Shown here: piece by piece, positions 17,614-25,067 of the stretch
Numbering within the stretch: the stretch's first letter is position 1
How the letters are laid out: each line of letters opens with the position of its first letter
From: Candidatus Gastranaerophilales bacterium
GTDB lineage: Bacteria; Cyanobacteriota; Vampirovibrionia; Gastranaerophilales; Gastranaerophilaceae
Length of the DNA stretch: 49,780 nt
Direction of reading: 5' to 3'
Assembly: GCA_947625345.1 (NCBI GenBank)
Contig: CANQNX010000005.1
Coordinates: forward strand, 1-49,780
The notes under the pieces: model-generated
What the model saw: the letters and a program-made list of their open reading frames with translations, nothing else
Told to the model about the DNA's origin: nothing
Databases searched by the model: none
Made by a program: the position numbers and the translations under genes

Positions 17614-18588
17614 CTACCAAAATAAATAAAATAAACCAACTGCAATTGAACAAAAAATAAGCGTAGTTAAAGAGAAAACAATTACTATTTTATTTTCACT
17701 CCATCCTGATAATTCAAAATGATGATGAATGGGACTCATTTTAAAAATTCTTTTACCTGTTAACTTATAGCTTGCAACCTGAAGAATTACAGAAAGTGTT
17801 TCAAGACAAAAAACAATACCTATTAACAGAATCCAAAGTTCAAACTTACCCATAACCGCAACGCAACCTAAAAAACCGCCCAAAGCTAAAGAACCTGTAT
17901 CCCCCATAAATACCTTTGCCGGAAATTTATTGTAATATAAAAAAGCAATACAGCTTCCCATAACCGCTGCCGTAATAATGGCAAGATTCTCCTGTCCCGT
18001 AATTATTTCAATAACAGTACAAGCCAACATTGCCACTGCAAAATTTGATGAAGCAAGTCCGTCAAGTCCATCCGTCAAATTAACGGCATTAGATACTCCC
18101 GTTATAAAAAATATGGCAAAAAACGGATAAAGATAATGCAAATCAACACTATACTGTCCTATACTTAAATAAGTCTGCCCCGAAATTGTCATATATATAG
18201 CAGGCAATAGGGAAATAGCAATCTGTAAAAACAGTTTGTTTCTCGGTGTAAGCCCCCCTTTATTTTCTTTATGTTTTATTTTCCCCCAGTCATCCGTAAA
18301 TCCTGCAATCATAAAGAAAATAAAAGTTATTAAAACAAGTATTGATTCTGTTGTTAAACCTTGATTCATTGTTAACAGTGCAACAGAGGCAAGTATTGAA
18401 GATACGATTATAAAAACTCCGCCTGTTGTTGGAGTTCCCGCTTTCTTTGCATGATTTTCAGGTACATCCTCCAAAATATATTGGGTATACATTTTTTTCT
18501 TAAGAAAATCAATATATACAACCCCAAGCAGTAAGGTTAATACAAAAGCTACGAGCATTGAAACTATTATTAAAACATTAAACCCCAT
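17614..18588 (-). CDS. mraY: Phospho-N-acetylmuramoyl-pentapeptide transferase MraY
   Basis: 324-aa polytopic enzyme (about ten membrane helices) that attaches phospho-MurNAc-pentapeptide to undecaprenyl phosphate to form lipid I. Signatures: HAKKAGTPTTGGVFII, FTDDWGKIKHKENKGGLTPR with the catalytic Asp pair, NAVNLTDGLDGLAS, FPAKVFMGDTGSLALGGFLG and MSPIHHHFELSGWSENKIVI. Its start overlaps the last base of murF and it lies 9 bases before murD, so the three are translated from one message. Confidence 0.97.
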   Translation of the reverse strand: MGFNVLIIVSMLVAFVLTLLLGVVYIDFLKKKMYTQYILEDVPENHAKKAGTPTTGGVFIIVSSILASVALLTMNQGLTTESILVLITFIFFMIAGFTDDWGKIKHKENKGGLTPRNKLFLQIAISLLPAIYMTISGQTYLSIGQYSVDLHYLYPFFAIFFITGVSNAVNLTDGLDGLASSNFAVAMLACTVIEIITGQENLAIITAAVMGSCIAFLYYNKFPAKVFMGDTGSLALGGFLGCVAVMGKFELWILLIGIVFCLETLSVILQVASYKLTGKRIFKMSPIHHHFELSGWSENKIVIVFSLTTLIFCSIAVGLFYLFW

Positions 18589-19907
18589 TATCTCTTTAAC
18601 TCCTCAATTATTTCTTCAAATTTCATAAACCTTGATGCTTTTAAAAGAATATTTGAACCTTTGGGAAGATGTTCTTTCATAAAACAGGTTAATTCGGATA
18701 CTGTATTAAAATGCTCGGTATTTTTATTTTTAGGGTTGATTAATTGCGCAAGTTTTCCTAATGTCAAAACATAATCACAGTCATAATTTTCTATAAAATC
18801 ACCTGTTTGAATGTGATATTCTTCTTCATTTAATCCCAATTCACCCATGTCTCCCAAAACAAGAACTTTAGGAGACGGAGTATACGATAAAAATGTATTT
18901 ATTGCTGCTTTTACGGATTCGGGATTTGAATTATAGCTGTCATTTATAATATTAAAGCCGCATACATTCTGAACATCCCATCTTTTTTCTATGGGAGAAA
19001 ATTCTTTAAGCCCTTTTGCAATAATTTCCGGAGTTAATCCCTCAAATAATCCGGCTTCAATAACACTTAAAGAATTTTGAATATTGTGCTCTCCGGCAAC
19101 ATTTAAAAAATATTGGTGACCTTTATAATTAAATTTACACGATTCCGAAGTCATTTCAATAATTTCCAAATTTGAATCTTCCAAACTAAAATATATTGTT
19201 TTATGTTTATTATCGTTAATTTGTTTAATCAGTTTGTTATCATGAGCTATTAAAACACCCTCCGTGTTTAAATACTTTGCTATTTCAAATTTAGCTTTTG
19301 CAATATTGAGTAAAGAACCCAAACGACCTATATGAGCGCTACCCGAATTAACTATAACCGCAATATCAGGTTGAGCATACTTCGATAAAAGTTCAATTTC
19401 TCCGAAACCTCTCATACCCATTTCAACAATAAGATATTTTGTATCTTTTTCAAGAGCGGAAAGTGTTTGACATAAACCTATTTCATTATTGTGGTTTAAA
19501 ACAGATTTTACGGTTTTTCCGTTATTTTTAAAAACACAATACATCATTTCTTTTACGGTTGTTTTACCGCTGCTTCCCGTTATAGCGATTGTGTATGGTT
19601 TAATTTTATTTTTATAATAATTTGTTATTTTTAAATAAGCTTCTTTAGTATCTTTTACATATAAAATAAAGTCAGCATTATCGTATATTTTCTTTTTATC
19701 GGTGGTAAAATAGCCTTTAACACCTTTATCCAAAGCGTTTTTAATAAAATTTTCGCCGTCAAAAGACTCCCCTTTTAAAGGAAGGTATATATCATTTTGA
19801 GTTATTGTTCTTGTATCAGTAGAAATTGAATAATCACTATCAGAATCATAATTTTTAATTATTTCCGCATCCGATGCATTTATAATTTCACTTAAAGTTA
19901 ACATCAT
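18588..19907 (-). CDS. murF: UDP-MurNAc-tripeptide:D-Ala-D-Ala ligase MurF
   Basis: 439-aa Mur ligase adding D-Ala-D-Ala to the UDP-MurNAc-tripeptide. Visible: STDTRTITQNDIYLPLKGES (the MurF/MurE N-terminal uridine-binding domain), the P-loop IAITGSSGKTTVKEMMYCVF, NHNNEIGLCQTL, IVEMGMRGFGEIELLS, VNSGSAHIGRLGS, FNIINDSYNSNPESVKAAI and VLGDMGELG. Two tandem ATGs (19907 and 19904) follow a GGGGA site. It is the first gene of the minus-strand wall cluster, with a good sigma-70 promoter upstream at 19980-20008. murE, murC, murB, ftsQ, ftsA and ftsZ are not adjacent. Confidence 0.96.
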   Translation of the reverse strand: MMLTLSEIINASDAEIIKNYDSDSDYSISTDTRTITQNDIYLPLKGESFDGENFIKNALDKGVKGYFTTDKKKIYDNADFILYVKDTKEAYLKITNYYKNKIKPYTIAITGSSGKTTVKEMMYCVFKNNGKTVKSVLNHNNEIGLCQTLSALEKDTKYLIVEMGMRGFGEIELLSKYAQPDIAVIVNSGSAHIGRLGSLLNIAKAKFEIAKYLNTEGVLIAHDNKLIKQINDNKHKTIYFSLEDSNLEIIEMTSESCKFNYKGHQYFLNVAGEHNIQNSLSVIEAGLFEGLTPEIIAKGLKEFSPIEKRWDVQNVCGFNIINDSYNSNPESVKAAINTFLSYTPSPKVLVLGDMGELGLNEEEYHIQTGDFIENYDCDYVLTLGKLAQLINPKNKNTEHFNTVSELTCFMKEHLPKGSNILLKASRFMKFEEIIEELKR

Positions 19908-19979
19908 TATTATTTATATCCCCAAAGACAGCTCAAAAAATAAACTGTAATACAGAAAAATTTTACCATAAACCGAATA

Positions 19980-20008
19980 ATATAACTACAATGTGAATAT
20001 TTGTTCAA
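19980..20008 (-). promoter_or_regulatory. Sigma-70 promoter for the murF-folC cluster
   Basis: On the minus strand TTGAAC (20008-20003), a 17-base spacer and TTATAT (19985-19980). It lies about 70 bases before the murF start in the 201-base gap divergent from the Tat-related operon, and is the best match in that orientation. Confidence 0.55.
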
Positions 20009-20057
20009 AAAATTAATATAATATCGTAAAATTTTTATATACAATTTATAATATTAC

Positions 20058-20088
20058 TTGACTTAGAGTAACTGTCAAAAAATAAAAT
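20058..20088 (+). promoter_or_regulatory. Candidate sigma-70 promoter for the aldo/keto reductase-tat-lar operon
   Basis: TTGACT at 20058-20063 is a near-consensus -35. A -10 follows as AATAAA (17-base spacer, 20081-20086) or TAAAAT (19-base spacer, 20083-20088). The gene's ribosome site AAGGAG (20098-20103) is close behind, which would give a very short leader. The -10 choice is uncertain because the run is A-rich. Confidence 0.45.
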
Positions 20089-20108
20089 AAATAAAAAAAG
20101 GAGAAAAT

Positions 20109-20786
20109 ATGAAACGGCGTGATTTTATAAAAAGTTCTATACTCGCTTTAGGCGGAACTGCATTAATGGCTACGGGATGCGGCAAAACCAAACTCGTAAA
20201 AGCTGAAGGACAAGTTATAAAAAGGAAATATAAAGATATAGAAATTCCATTGCTCGGTTTCGGATGTATGAGATTACCTATGGACAAAAACAAAATTGAT
20301 ATGGTCGAATTGGATAAAATGGTTGAATATGCCATGGCACATGGTGCAAATTATTTTGATACCGCTTATATGTATGTTGACGGCAAGTCTGAAAATGCAA
20401 TAGGTAAAGTATTAAAAAAATACGACAGAAGTTCTTTTATTCTTGCGGATAAAAGCCCTATATATAAAATGAATTCAAGAGAAGATGTTAGGAAAATATT
20501 CGACGAACAGAGAAAAAAATGTCAGGTAGACTATTTTGACTTTTATATGTGCCACAATATTAATGTTAATACCGTTGACCAATATAAAAATGTAAAAATG
20601 GTTGAAGAACTATCAAAACTTAAAGAAGAGGGTTTAATCAAGTATTTTGGCTTTTCTTTCCATGGAACACCCGAAATTTTAAAAGATGTTGTAAAAGATT
20701 ATAAATGGGATTTTGCACAGTTACAAGTAAATTATCTTGATTGGGATGTTGTAAAAGCACATGAACAATATAATATTGTACATTAG
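20109..20786 (+). CDS. Tat-exported aldo/keto reductase, N-terminal fragment (frameshifted gene)
   Basis: 225 aa ending at a TAG that is out of register with the family. The N-terminus MKRRDFIKSS...LMATGC is a twin-arginine signal (R3, R4) ending in a lipobox-like ATGC (Cys24), so the intact product would be a Tat-exported lipoprotein. The barrel follows with aldo/keto reductase landmarks: LGFGCMRLP, NYFDTAYMYVDGKSE (Asp and Tyr), FILADKSP (Lys), FYMCHNIN (His) and FGFSFHGTPEIL. The frame stops after EQYNIVH. Continuing in the +2 register gives LDIPVTVMEPLRGG, exactly what the family has next, so one base (most simply a T at 20783-20784) is missing. It is strongly translated (AAGGAG) and heads the Tat-related operon. 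Alternatives are a sequencing error or a true recent pseudogene. Confidence 0.85.
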   Translation: MKRRDFIKSSILALGGTALMATGCGKTKLVKAEGQVIKRKYKDIEIPLLGFGCMRLPMDKNKIDMVELDKMVEYAMAHGANYFDTAYMYVDGKSENAIGKVLKKYDRSSFILADKSPIYKMNSREDVRKIFDEQRKKCQVDYFDFYMCHNINVNTVDQYKNVKMVEELSKLKEEGLIKYFGFSFHGTPEILKDVVKDYKWDFAQLQVNYLDWDVVKAHEQYNIVH

Positions 20787-20803
20787 ATATACCCGTTACG
20801 GTA

Positions 20804-21337
20804 ATGGAACCTTTAAGAGGCGGCGGACTTGTTAATTTAAGCGAAAAATCACTCGCAAAATTAAATGAAAACTATCCCGATACTACACCTGCCGAGTTCG
20901 GTTTAAGATGGTCAGCCAGCTTAAAAAATGTTGTTACTGTATTATCGGGTATGAGCAACTTAAAACAAATGAAAGAAAATATAGCTACTTTTGAAAACTT
21001 TACGCCCATGAATGAACAAGAAATAAAAGTTGCCGATGAAATGGCAAAAATTATTCAATCACAAGGTGAAATAAATTGTACTGCTTGTAAATACTGCACA
21101 GAGGTATGTCCTAAAGGTATTAATATTCCGGCTATTTTTTCGCTTTATAACCAATATAAAGTTACAAACAGCCCCTTCCATTTGAAAATATACTACGAAA
21201 CACTCAGTGATAGCGAAAAAGCTAACAACTGTATAAAATGTAATTTATGTAATAAAAACTGCCCGCAAAACTTACCTATACCCGAGTTATTAGCTCAAGT
21301 TCAAAGTGAGTACGAAAAATCTAAGGTTAGTTCATAA
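20804..21337 (+). CDS. Aldo/keto reductase, C-terminal fragment with 2x[4Fe-4S] ferredoxin domain
   Basis: This frame, opened at an internal ATG with no ribosome site, encodes the rest of the reductase interrupted at 20786: MEPLRGGGLVN, the C-terminal barrel helices (TPAEFGLRWSASLKNVVTVL, SGMSN) and then a ferredoxin-type tail with CTACKYCTEVCP and CIKCNLCNKNCPQ, each able to bind a [4Fe-4S] cluster. Such ferredoxin-tailed aldo/keto reductases are common in anaerobes. With one base restored near 20783 the whole gene would run 20109-21337 and encode about 409 aa. The stop TAA overlaps the ATG of the next gene by one base, so the intact gene was translationally coupled to the polyferredoxin, presumably its electron partner. 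As it stands this fragment is unlikely to be made alone. Confidence 0.85.
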   Translation: MEPLRGGGLVNLSEKSLAKLNENYPDTTPAEFGLRWSASLKNVVTVLSGMSNLKQMKENIATFENFTPMNEQEIKVADEMAKIIQSQGEINCTACKYCTEVCPKGINIPAIFSLYNQYKVTNSPFHLKIYYETLSDSEKANNCIKCNLCNKNCPQNLPIPELLAQVQSEYEKSKVSS

Positions 21338-22611
21338 TGCTGTATAAATCAAGAATTATCATTTCTATAATTGTACTAATACTTACAATCTTAGGAATTA
21401 GCGCTATATTTTATCCGGTATCATTTTTAGACATTCAATTTATACCGCTTCTTCAAAGAGTTTTGGTTGATTTTTCTGCTATGGCAGTTATTTTATTATG
21501 TATCTTAATATTATTTACTTTATTATTCGGAAGATTATATTGTTCAATAATCTGTCCTTGGGGAATAATTCAGGAAATAATTTCACTGATAAGAGGCAAA
21601 AACAAAGAGAAACAAAGACTTAATTTGCCGTTCAAATATTTTATATCATTTCTGACAATAGGGATGATGATAGGCGGAAGCTCGGTTTTAATAAGATATA
21701 TTGATCCATACACCTTATCGGGTTCTTTTATAACTCTAAGCTTGACGGGAATATTTGCCGCTGTTTTTATAATTTTACTTACAATATTTAAAAATCGCTA
21801 TTTTTGTACAAATATATGCCCTGTCGGGTGTATTTTAGGTTTAATATCAAAGTTATCATTATTCAAAATTTACATAAATCAATCAGAGTGTGTATCCTGC
21901 GGTAAATGTGAAAGAAATTGTCCGTCAGGATGTATTAATTCAAAAGAGAAATTTACCGATAACGAAATCTGCATAAAATGTTTAAAATGTACGGATATAT
22001 GTCCTAAAAACGCAATAAAATACGGTATAAAACCAAAAGAAGAAGTCAAATTCAGTCCTAAAAGAAGAGAATTAATAATTGCAACGGCAGCTTTAACCGT
22101 TTTAATCGGTGCAATTAAAGCAGGTATAGAAACAGGGAAAATTTTTGGAGAAAAACTAAGAAATGTTATTTTACCTGCAGGAAGCGATAATGCGCAAAGA
22201 ATGCTCAATAAATGTTTAAATTGTAATTTATGTGTTAATGCATGCCCGAATAAAATAATAGTTAAAGCAAATAATGACTTTAATACAGTACATATTGATT
22301 ATAGAGAAGGCGAAAAACATTGTAAATATGACTGCCGAGAATGTTCAAGAGTATGTCCGTCAGGTGCAATAGAGAAGATAACACTTGAAGAAAAACAAAA
22401 GACAAGAATAGCAATGGCGGTTATTAATTCAGACAAATGCATAAAATGTGCAATGTGCATAAAAGAATGTCCTAAAAATGCAATAACCATTGAAAAAAAT
22501 AAAACCGCAATAATAGATGCACAAAAATGTATCGGCTGCGGAAAATGTAAATTGGCTTGTAAGACAGATGCAATAGAAATATTTGCAATAAATGCACAAC
22601 AAAAGGTATAA
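21337..22611 (+). CDS. Membrane polyferredoxin, NapH-NapG-like fusion with internal twin-arginine motif
   Basis: 424 aa in two halves. Residues 1-235 resemble NapH: membrane helices with C-x3-C-P motifs (C69-C73, C157-C161), then two cytoplasmic [4Fe-4S] motifs (C185/188/191/195 and C212/215/218/222). At 240-263, SPKRRELIIATAALTVLIGA is a twin-arginine signal-anchor (R243, R244). It is followed by a second ferredoxin region with cysteines at 293/296/299/303, 329/333/336/340, 368/371/374/378 and 398/401/404/408, as in the separate Tat-exported NapG. The layout suggests electron transfer from the cytoplasmic side through the membrane to four clusters outside. It is coupled to the aldo/keto reductase upstream and followed by tatA and tatC. 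The electron donor and final acceptor are unknown. Confidence 0.8.
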   Translation: MLYKSRIIISIIVLILTILGISAIFYPVSFLDIQFIPLLQRVLVDFSAMAVILLCILILFTLLFGRLYCSIICPWGIIQEIISLIRGKNKEKQRLNLPFKYFISFLTIGMMIGGSSVLIRYIDPYTLSGSFITLSLTGIFAAVFIILLTIFKNRYFCTNICPVGCILGLISKLSLFKIYINQSECVSCGKCERNCPSGCINSKEKFTDNEICIKCLKCTDICPKNAIKYGIKPKEEVKFSPKRRELIIATAALTVLIGAIKAGIETGKIFGEKLRNVILPAGSDNAQRMLNKCLNCNLCVNACPNKIIVKANNDFNTVHIDYREGEKHCKYDCRECSRVCPSGAIEKITLEEKQKTRIAMAVINSDKCIKCAMCIKECPKNAITIEKNKTAIIDAQKCIGCGKCKLACKTDAIEIFAINAQQKV

Positions 22612-22633
22612 TTTTTTGTAAAAGGAGAATAAA

Positions 22634-22849
22634 ATGTCACTTGGAATAACGGAAATTACATTAATTTTAGTTGTAATCTTACTTCTTTTCGGCGGCAAAA
22701 GAATTCCCGAGTTAGCAAGAGCATTAGGTAAAGCTTCATATGAATTCAAGAAAGCAAAAGAAGTAATAAAAAAAGAAACAGATGAAATAAAAGATGCAAT
22801 TGAAGATGCACAAGAAAAACCGGAAGAATATAAACCCGATAACGTATAA
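22634..22849 (+). CDS. tatA: Twin-arginine translocase subunit TatA/E
   Basis: 71 aa: one short N-terminal membrane helix ([20 protein letters not shown], then PELARALGK), the hinge F-G-G-K-R-x-P typical of TatA, then an amphipathic helix and a charged Glu/Lys tail. TatA oligomers form the passage for folded Tat substrates. The ATG follows AAAGGAG and lies 22 bases after the polyferredoxin gene. No tatB-like gene is visible, so TatA may serve both roles as in many Gram-positive and minimal systems. It sits directly behind two predicted Tat substrates. Confidence 0.95.
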   Translation: MSLGITEITLILVVILLLFGGKRIPELARALGKASYEFKKAKEVIKKETDEIKDAIEDAQEKPEEYKPDNV

Positions 22850-22851
22850 TT

Positions 22852-23586
22852 ATGAACAATGAAGATAAGAACGAAAATCTTATAGCACATCTTGAAGCAT
22901 TAAGAACAACACTTATCAAATGTTTATATTCTTTTGCGATTGTATTGCCTTTTGCTCTGTTCTTTGCACCAAGAGTATTAAATTATCTTATAAAAATAAT
23001 AATCGGAAATAATAATGTTGTACTAAATTTCTTTTCCCCTCAAGAGGTTTTTCTGATACAAATAAAAACAGCCGTAATAATGTCATTAATTGTTAGTTTC
23101 CCTTATATAACAAAACAATTATGGAATTTTTTACTCCCTGCACTGTATGACAATGAAAAAAAGTTTATAAAATCAATAGTTTTAATTTCTACAACGCTAT
23201 TTATTTTAGGTGTAATATTTTGTTTATTTTTAATCATACCCTTTATAATAAAATTCGGAATGAGTTTTATTTCAAGCAATGTTCAAGCCGTATTCGGTAT
23301 ATCTAATGTGGTAAATTTAGCCCTATGGTTAAGTATTGTGTTCGGTATAATGTTCCAATTGCCGTTAATAACATTTTATTTAATTAAAACAGAAATAATA
23401 TCATACGAAGCAATGGCAAATAAACGTCCTTATGTGATAGTGATATTACTTATTATGGCAGGTATTTTAACTCCTCCCGACATTGTAAGTCAAATAATGC
23501 TTGCGATTCCTTCATATTTCTTATTTGAAGGCGGATTGTTATTTGCAAGATTAGAAAGCGGAAATAAAAAAGATAATATTGACTGA
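22852..23586 (+). CDS. tatC: Sec-independent protein translocase TatC
   Basis: 244 aa with six predicted membrane helices. The N-terminus NLIAHLEALRTTLIKCLYSF matches the conserved L-x-E-L-R cytoplasmic segment that binds twin-arginine signals. Further family motifs are FFSPQEVFLIQIKTA, SFPYITKQLWNFLLPALYDN, FGIMFQLPLITFYL, KRPYVIVILLIMAGILTPPD and the final SQIMLAIPSYFLFEGG. It is 2 bases downstream of tatA, so the two are co-translated. Confidence 0.96.
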   Translation: MNNEDKNENLIAHLEALRTTLIKCLYSFAIVLPFALFFAPRVLNYLIKIIIGNNNVVLNFFSPQEVFLIQIKTAVIMSLIVSFPYITKQLWNFLLPALYDNEKKFIKSIVLISTTLFILGVIFCLFLIIPFIIKFGMSFISSNVQAVFGISNVVNLALWLSIVFGIMFQLPLITFYLIKTEIISYEAMANKRPYVIVILLIMAGILTPPDIVSQIMLAIPSYFLFEGGLLFARLESGNKKDNID

Positions 23587-23614
23587 TAGCCGCTATCAAA
23601 AGTAAAATAATCTT

Positions 23615-24301
23615 ATGGAAAATAATAAAAGATACACTGATTTAGGATTCGCAAAATTGGATATGGAGCGCACAAAACGCAGAGGATACTCTGAGGCAAT
23701 ATACTGCGAATGCAAAACTAAAGAACAGCTGCTTGAAATATTTCAAGCATTTAAAAATGAATCTTTAAACGTAATAGGAACCCGTGTCAGTAAAGAGCAG
23801 TATGAATATTTAAAATCCGAGTTTCCGGATATTAAATACAGTGCACAAGGCAGAATTATAACATTAATTAATCAGGAAATAAAAAAAATTGGAGAAGTTG
23901 CGGTGTGCACCGGCGGTACAGGTGATATACCCGTTGCTGAAGAAGCTGCTTTAACTGCGGAATTTTACGGAAGCAATGTTAAAAGATATTATGACATAGG
24001 TGTATCAGGAATCCACAGACTTTTTGATAAAATAGACGAGATAAGAAAAGCCAACGTAATAATTGCCGTTGCTGGAATGGAAGGGGCTTTATGCTCTATT
24101 ATAACAGGTTTAGTAAGTGTTCCCGTTATTGCCGTTCCCACATCGGTAGGTTACGGAACATCTTTTAAAGGCTTATCGGCATTACTCACTATGTTAAACT
24201 CTTGCGCCGAGGGAATGAGCGTTGTTAATATAGATAACGGGTTTAATGCAGGATACAGTGCAAATCAAATTAACAGGTTAATTTCGGGTAAAAAAGAATG
24301 A
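23615..24301 (+). CDS. larB: Pyridinium-3,5-biscarboxylic acid mononucleotide synthase LarB
   Basis: 228 aa, a PurE-like carboxylase that starts synthesis of the nickel-pincer nucleotide (NPN) cofactor by carboxylating and hydrolysing nicotinic acid adenine dinucleotide. Visible: LDMERTKRRGYSEAIYCECK at the N-terminus, CTGGTGDIPVAEEAALTAEF, YYDIGVSGIHRLF, VIIAVAGMEGALCSIITGLV, PVIAVPTSVGYGTSFKGLSA and NSCAEGMSVVNIDNGFNAGY. Cys197 in NSCAEGM probably corresponds to the active-site Cys described for Lactobacillus LarB. The gap from tatC is 28 bases, and the gene overlaps larC by 4 (ATGA). larE and larA are not in the window. Confidence 0.93.
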   Translation: MENNKRYTDLGFAKLDMERTKRRGYSEAIYCECKTKEQLLEIFQAFKNESLNVIGTRVSKEQYEYLKSEFPDIKYSAQGRIITLINQEIKKIGEVAVCTGGTGDIPVAEEAALTAEFYGSNVKRYYDIGVSGIHRLFDKIDEIRKANVIIAVAGMEGALCSIITGLVSVPVIAVPTSVGYGTSFKGLSALLTMLNSCAEGMSVVNIDNGFNAGYSANQINRLISGKKE

Positions 24302-25056
24302 AAATATATTTTGAATGTAATTCGGGTATTTCAGGTGATATGTCTGTTGCGGCGCTCTTGGATTTGGGAGCGGACAGAACAAAGCTTGAAAAAGCTTTAA
24401 ATTCAATGAATTTAAATAACGAATTTAGCTACAAAATAACAAAAGTATCCATAAATGCCATTCAGGCAACTGATTTTGACGTAATTATAAGTGAACACAA
24501 AGATGACCATCATCACCATCATGATGATAAAACACACCATCATCACGAACACAGAAACTTAAAAGATATATATGAAATTATAAATAAAGCCGATATGACA
24601 CAAAGTGCAAAAACTTTAAGCAAAAAGATTTTTGAAATAGTAGCAACGGCGGAAGCAGAAGTACACGGAAAAGACATATCAGAAGTACATTTTCATGAAG
24701 TGGGCGCAATTGATTCCATAGCGGATATAGTAAGTTTCGCAGTATTATATGATGATTTGGCTCCTGACAAAGCTTATTTTTCAACTTTAACTGAGGGGCA
24801 AGGAACAATCGAATGTCAACACGGCACTTTAAATATACCTGTACCTGCAGTTTGTGCCATAGCAAAAAAATATAAATTACCGATTAAAATAACGGATAAT
24901 AAAGGAGAAATGATAACTCCGACAGGCGCAGCAATTGTCGCAGCATTATATACCGGAGAAAAACTGCCTTCGGAAATAATAATAAAAAATATAGGCTCGG
25001 GAGCAGGAAAGAGAAAATATAAAAACCCGATATTAAGAGTAATGTTAATAGAATAA
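24298..25056 (+). CDS. larC: LarC nickel insertase, LarC1 part only
   Basis: 252 aa matching the first part of LarC, which inserts nickel into the dithio-pincer nucleotide: FECNSGISGDMSVAALLDLG at the start, EAEVHGKDISEVHFHEVGAI, DSIADIVSFAVLYDDL, TEGQGTIECQHGTLNIPVPA and ITPTGAAIVAAL. A His-rich loop (HHHHH at 71-75, HHHH at 80-83) probably binds Ni. In Lactobacillus a programmed frameshift joins LarC1 to LarC2 to give a protein of more than 400 aa. Here the frame ends at ILRVMLIE and the permease gene begins 12 bases later, so there is no room for LarC2. Its start overlaps larB by 4 bases. Confidence 0.88.
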   Translation: MKIYFECNSGISGDMSVAALLDLGADRTKLEKALNSMNLNNEFSYKITKVSINAIQATDFDVIISEHKDDHHHHHDDKTHHHHEHRNLKDIYEIINKADMTQSAKTLSKKIFEIVATAEAEVHGKDISEVHFHEVGAIDSIADIVSFAVLYDDLAPDKAYFSTLTEGQGTIECQHGTLNIPVPAVCAIAKKYKLPIKITDNKGEMITPTGAAIVAALYTGEKLPSEIIIKNIGSGAGKRKYKNPILRVMLIE

Positions 25057-25067
25057 AGGAGATAATT

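Noticed and set aside
20760-20810. Programmed frameshift in the aldo/keto reductase
   Set aside because: No slippery heptamer or downstream stem-loop is evident, and a single missing base explains it more simply.
24508-24558. Repeated CAT/CAC codons in larC that look like a short tandem repeat
   Set aside because: They encode the His-rich metal-binding loop expected in LarC, not a separate repeat element.
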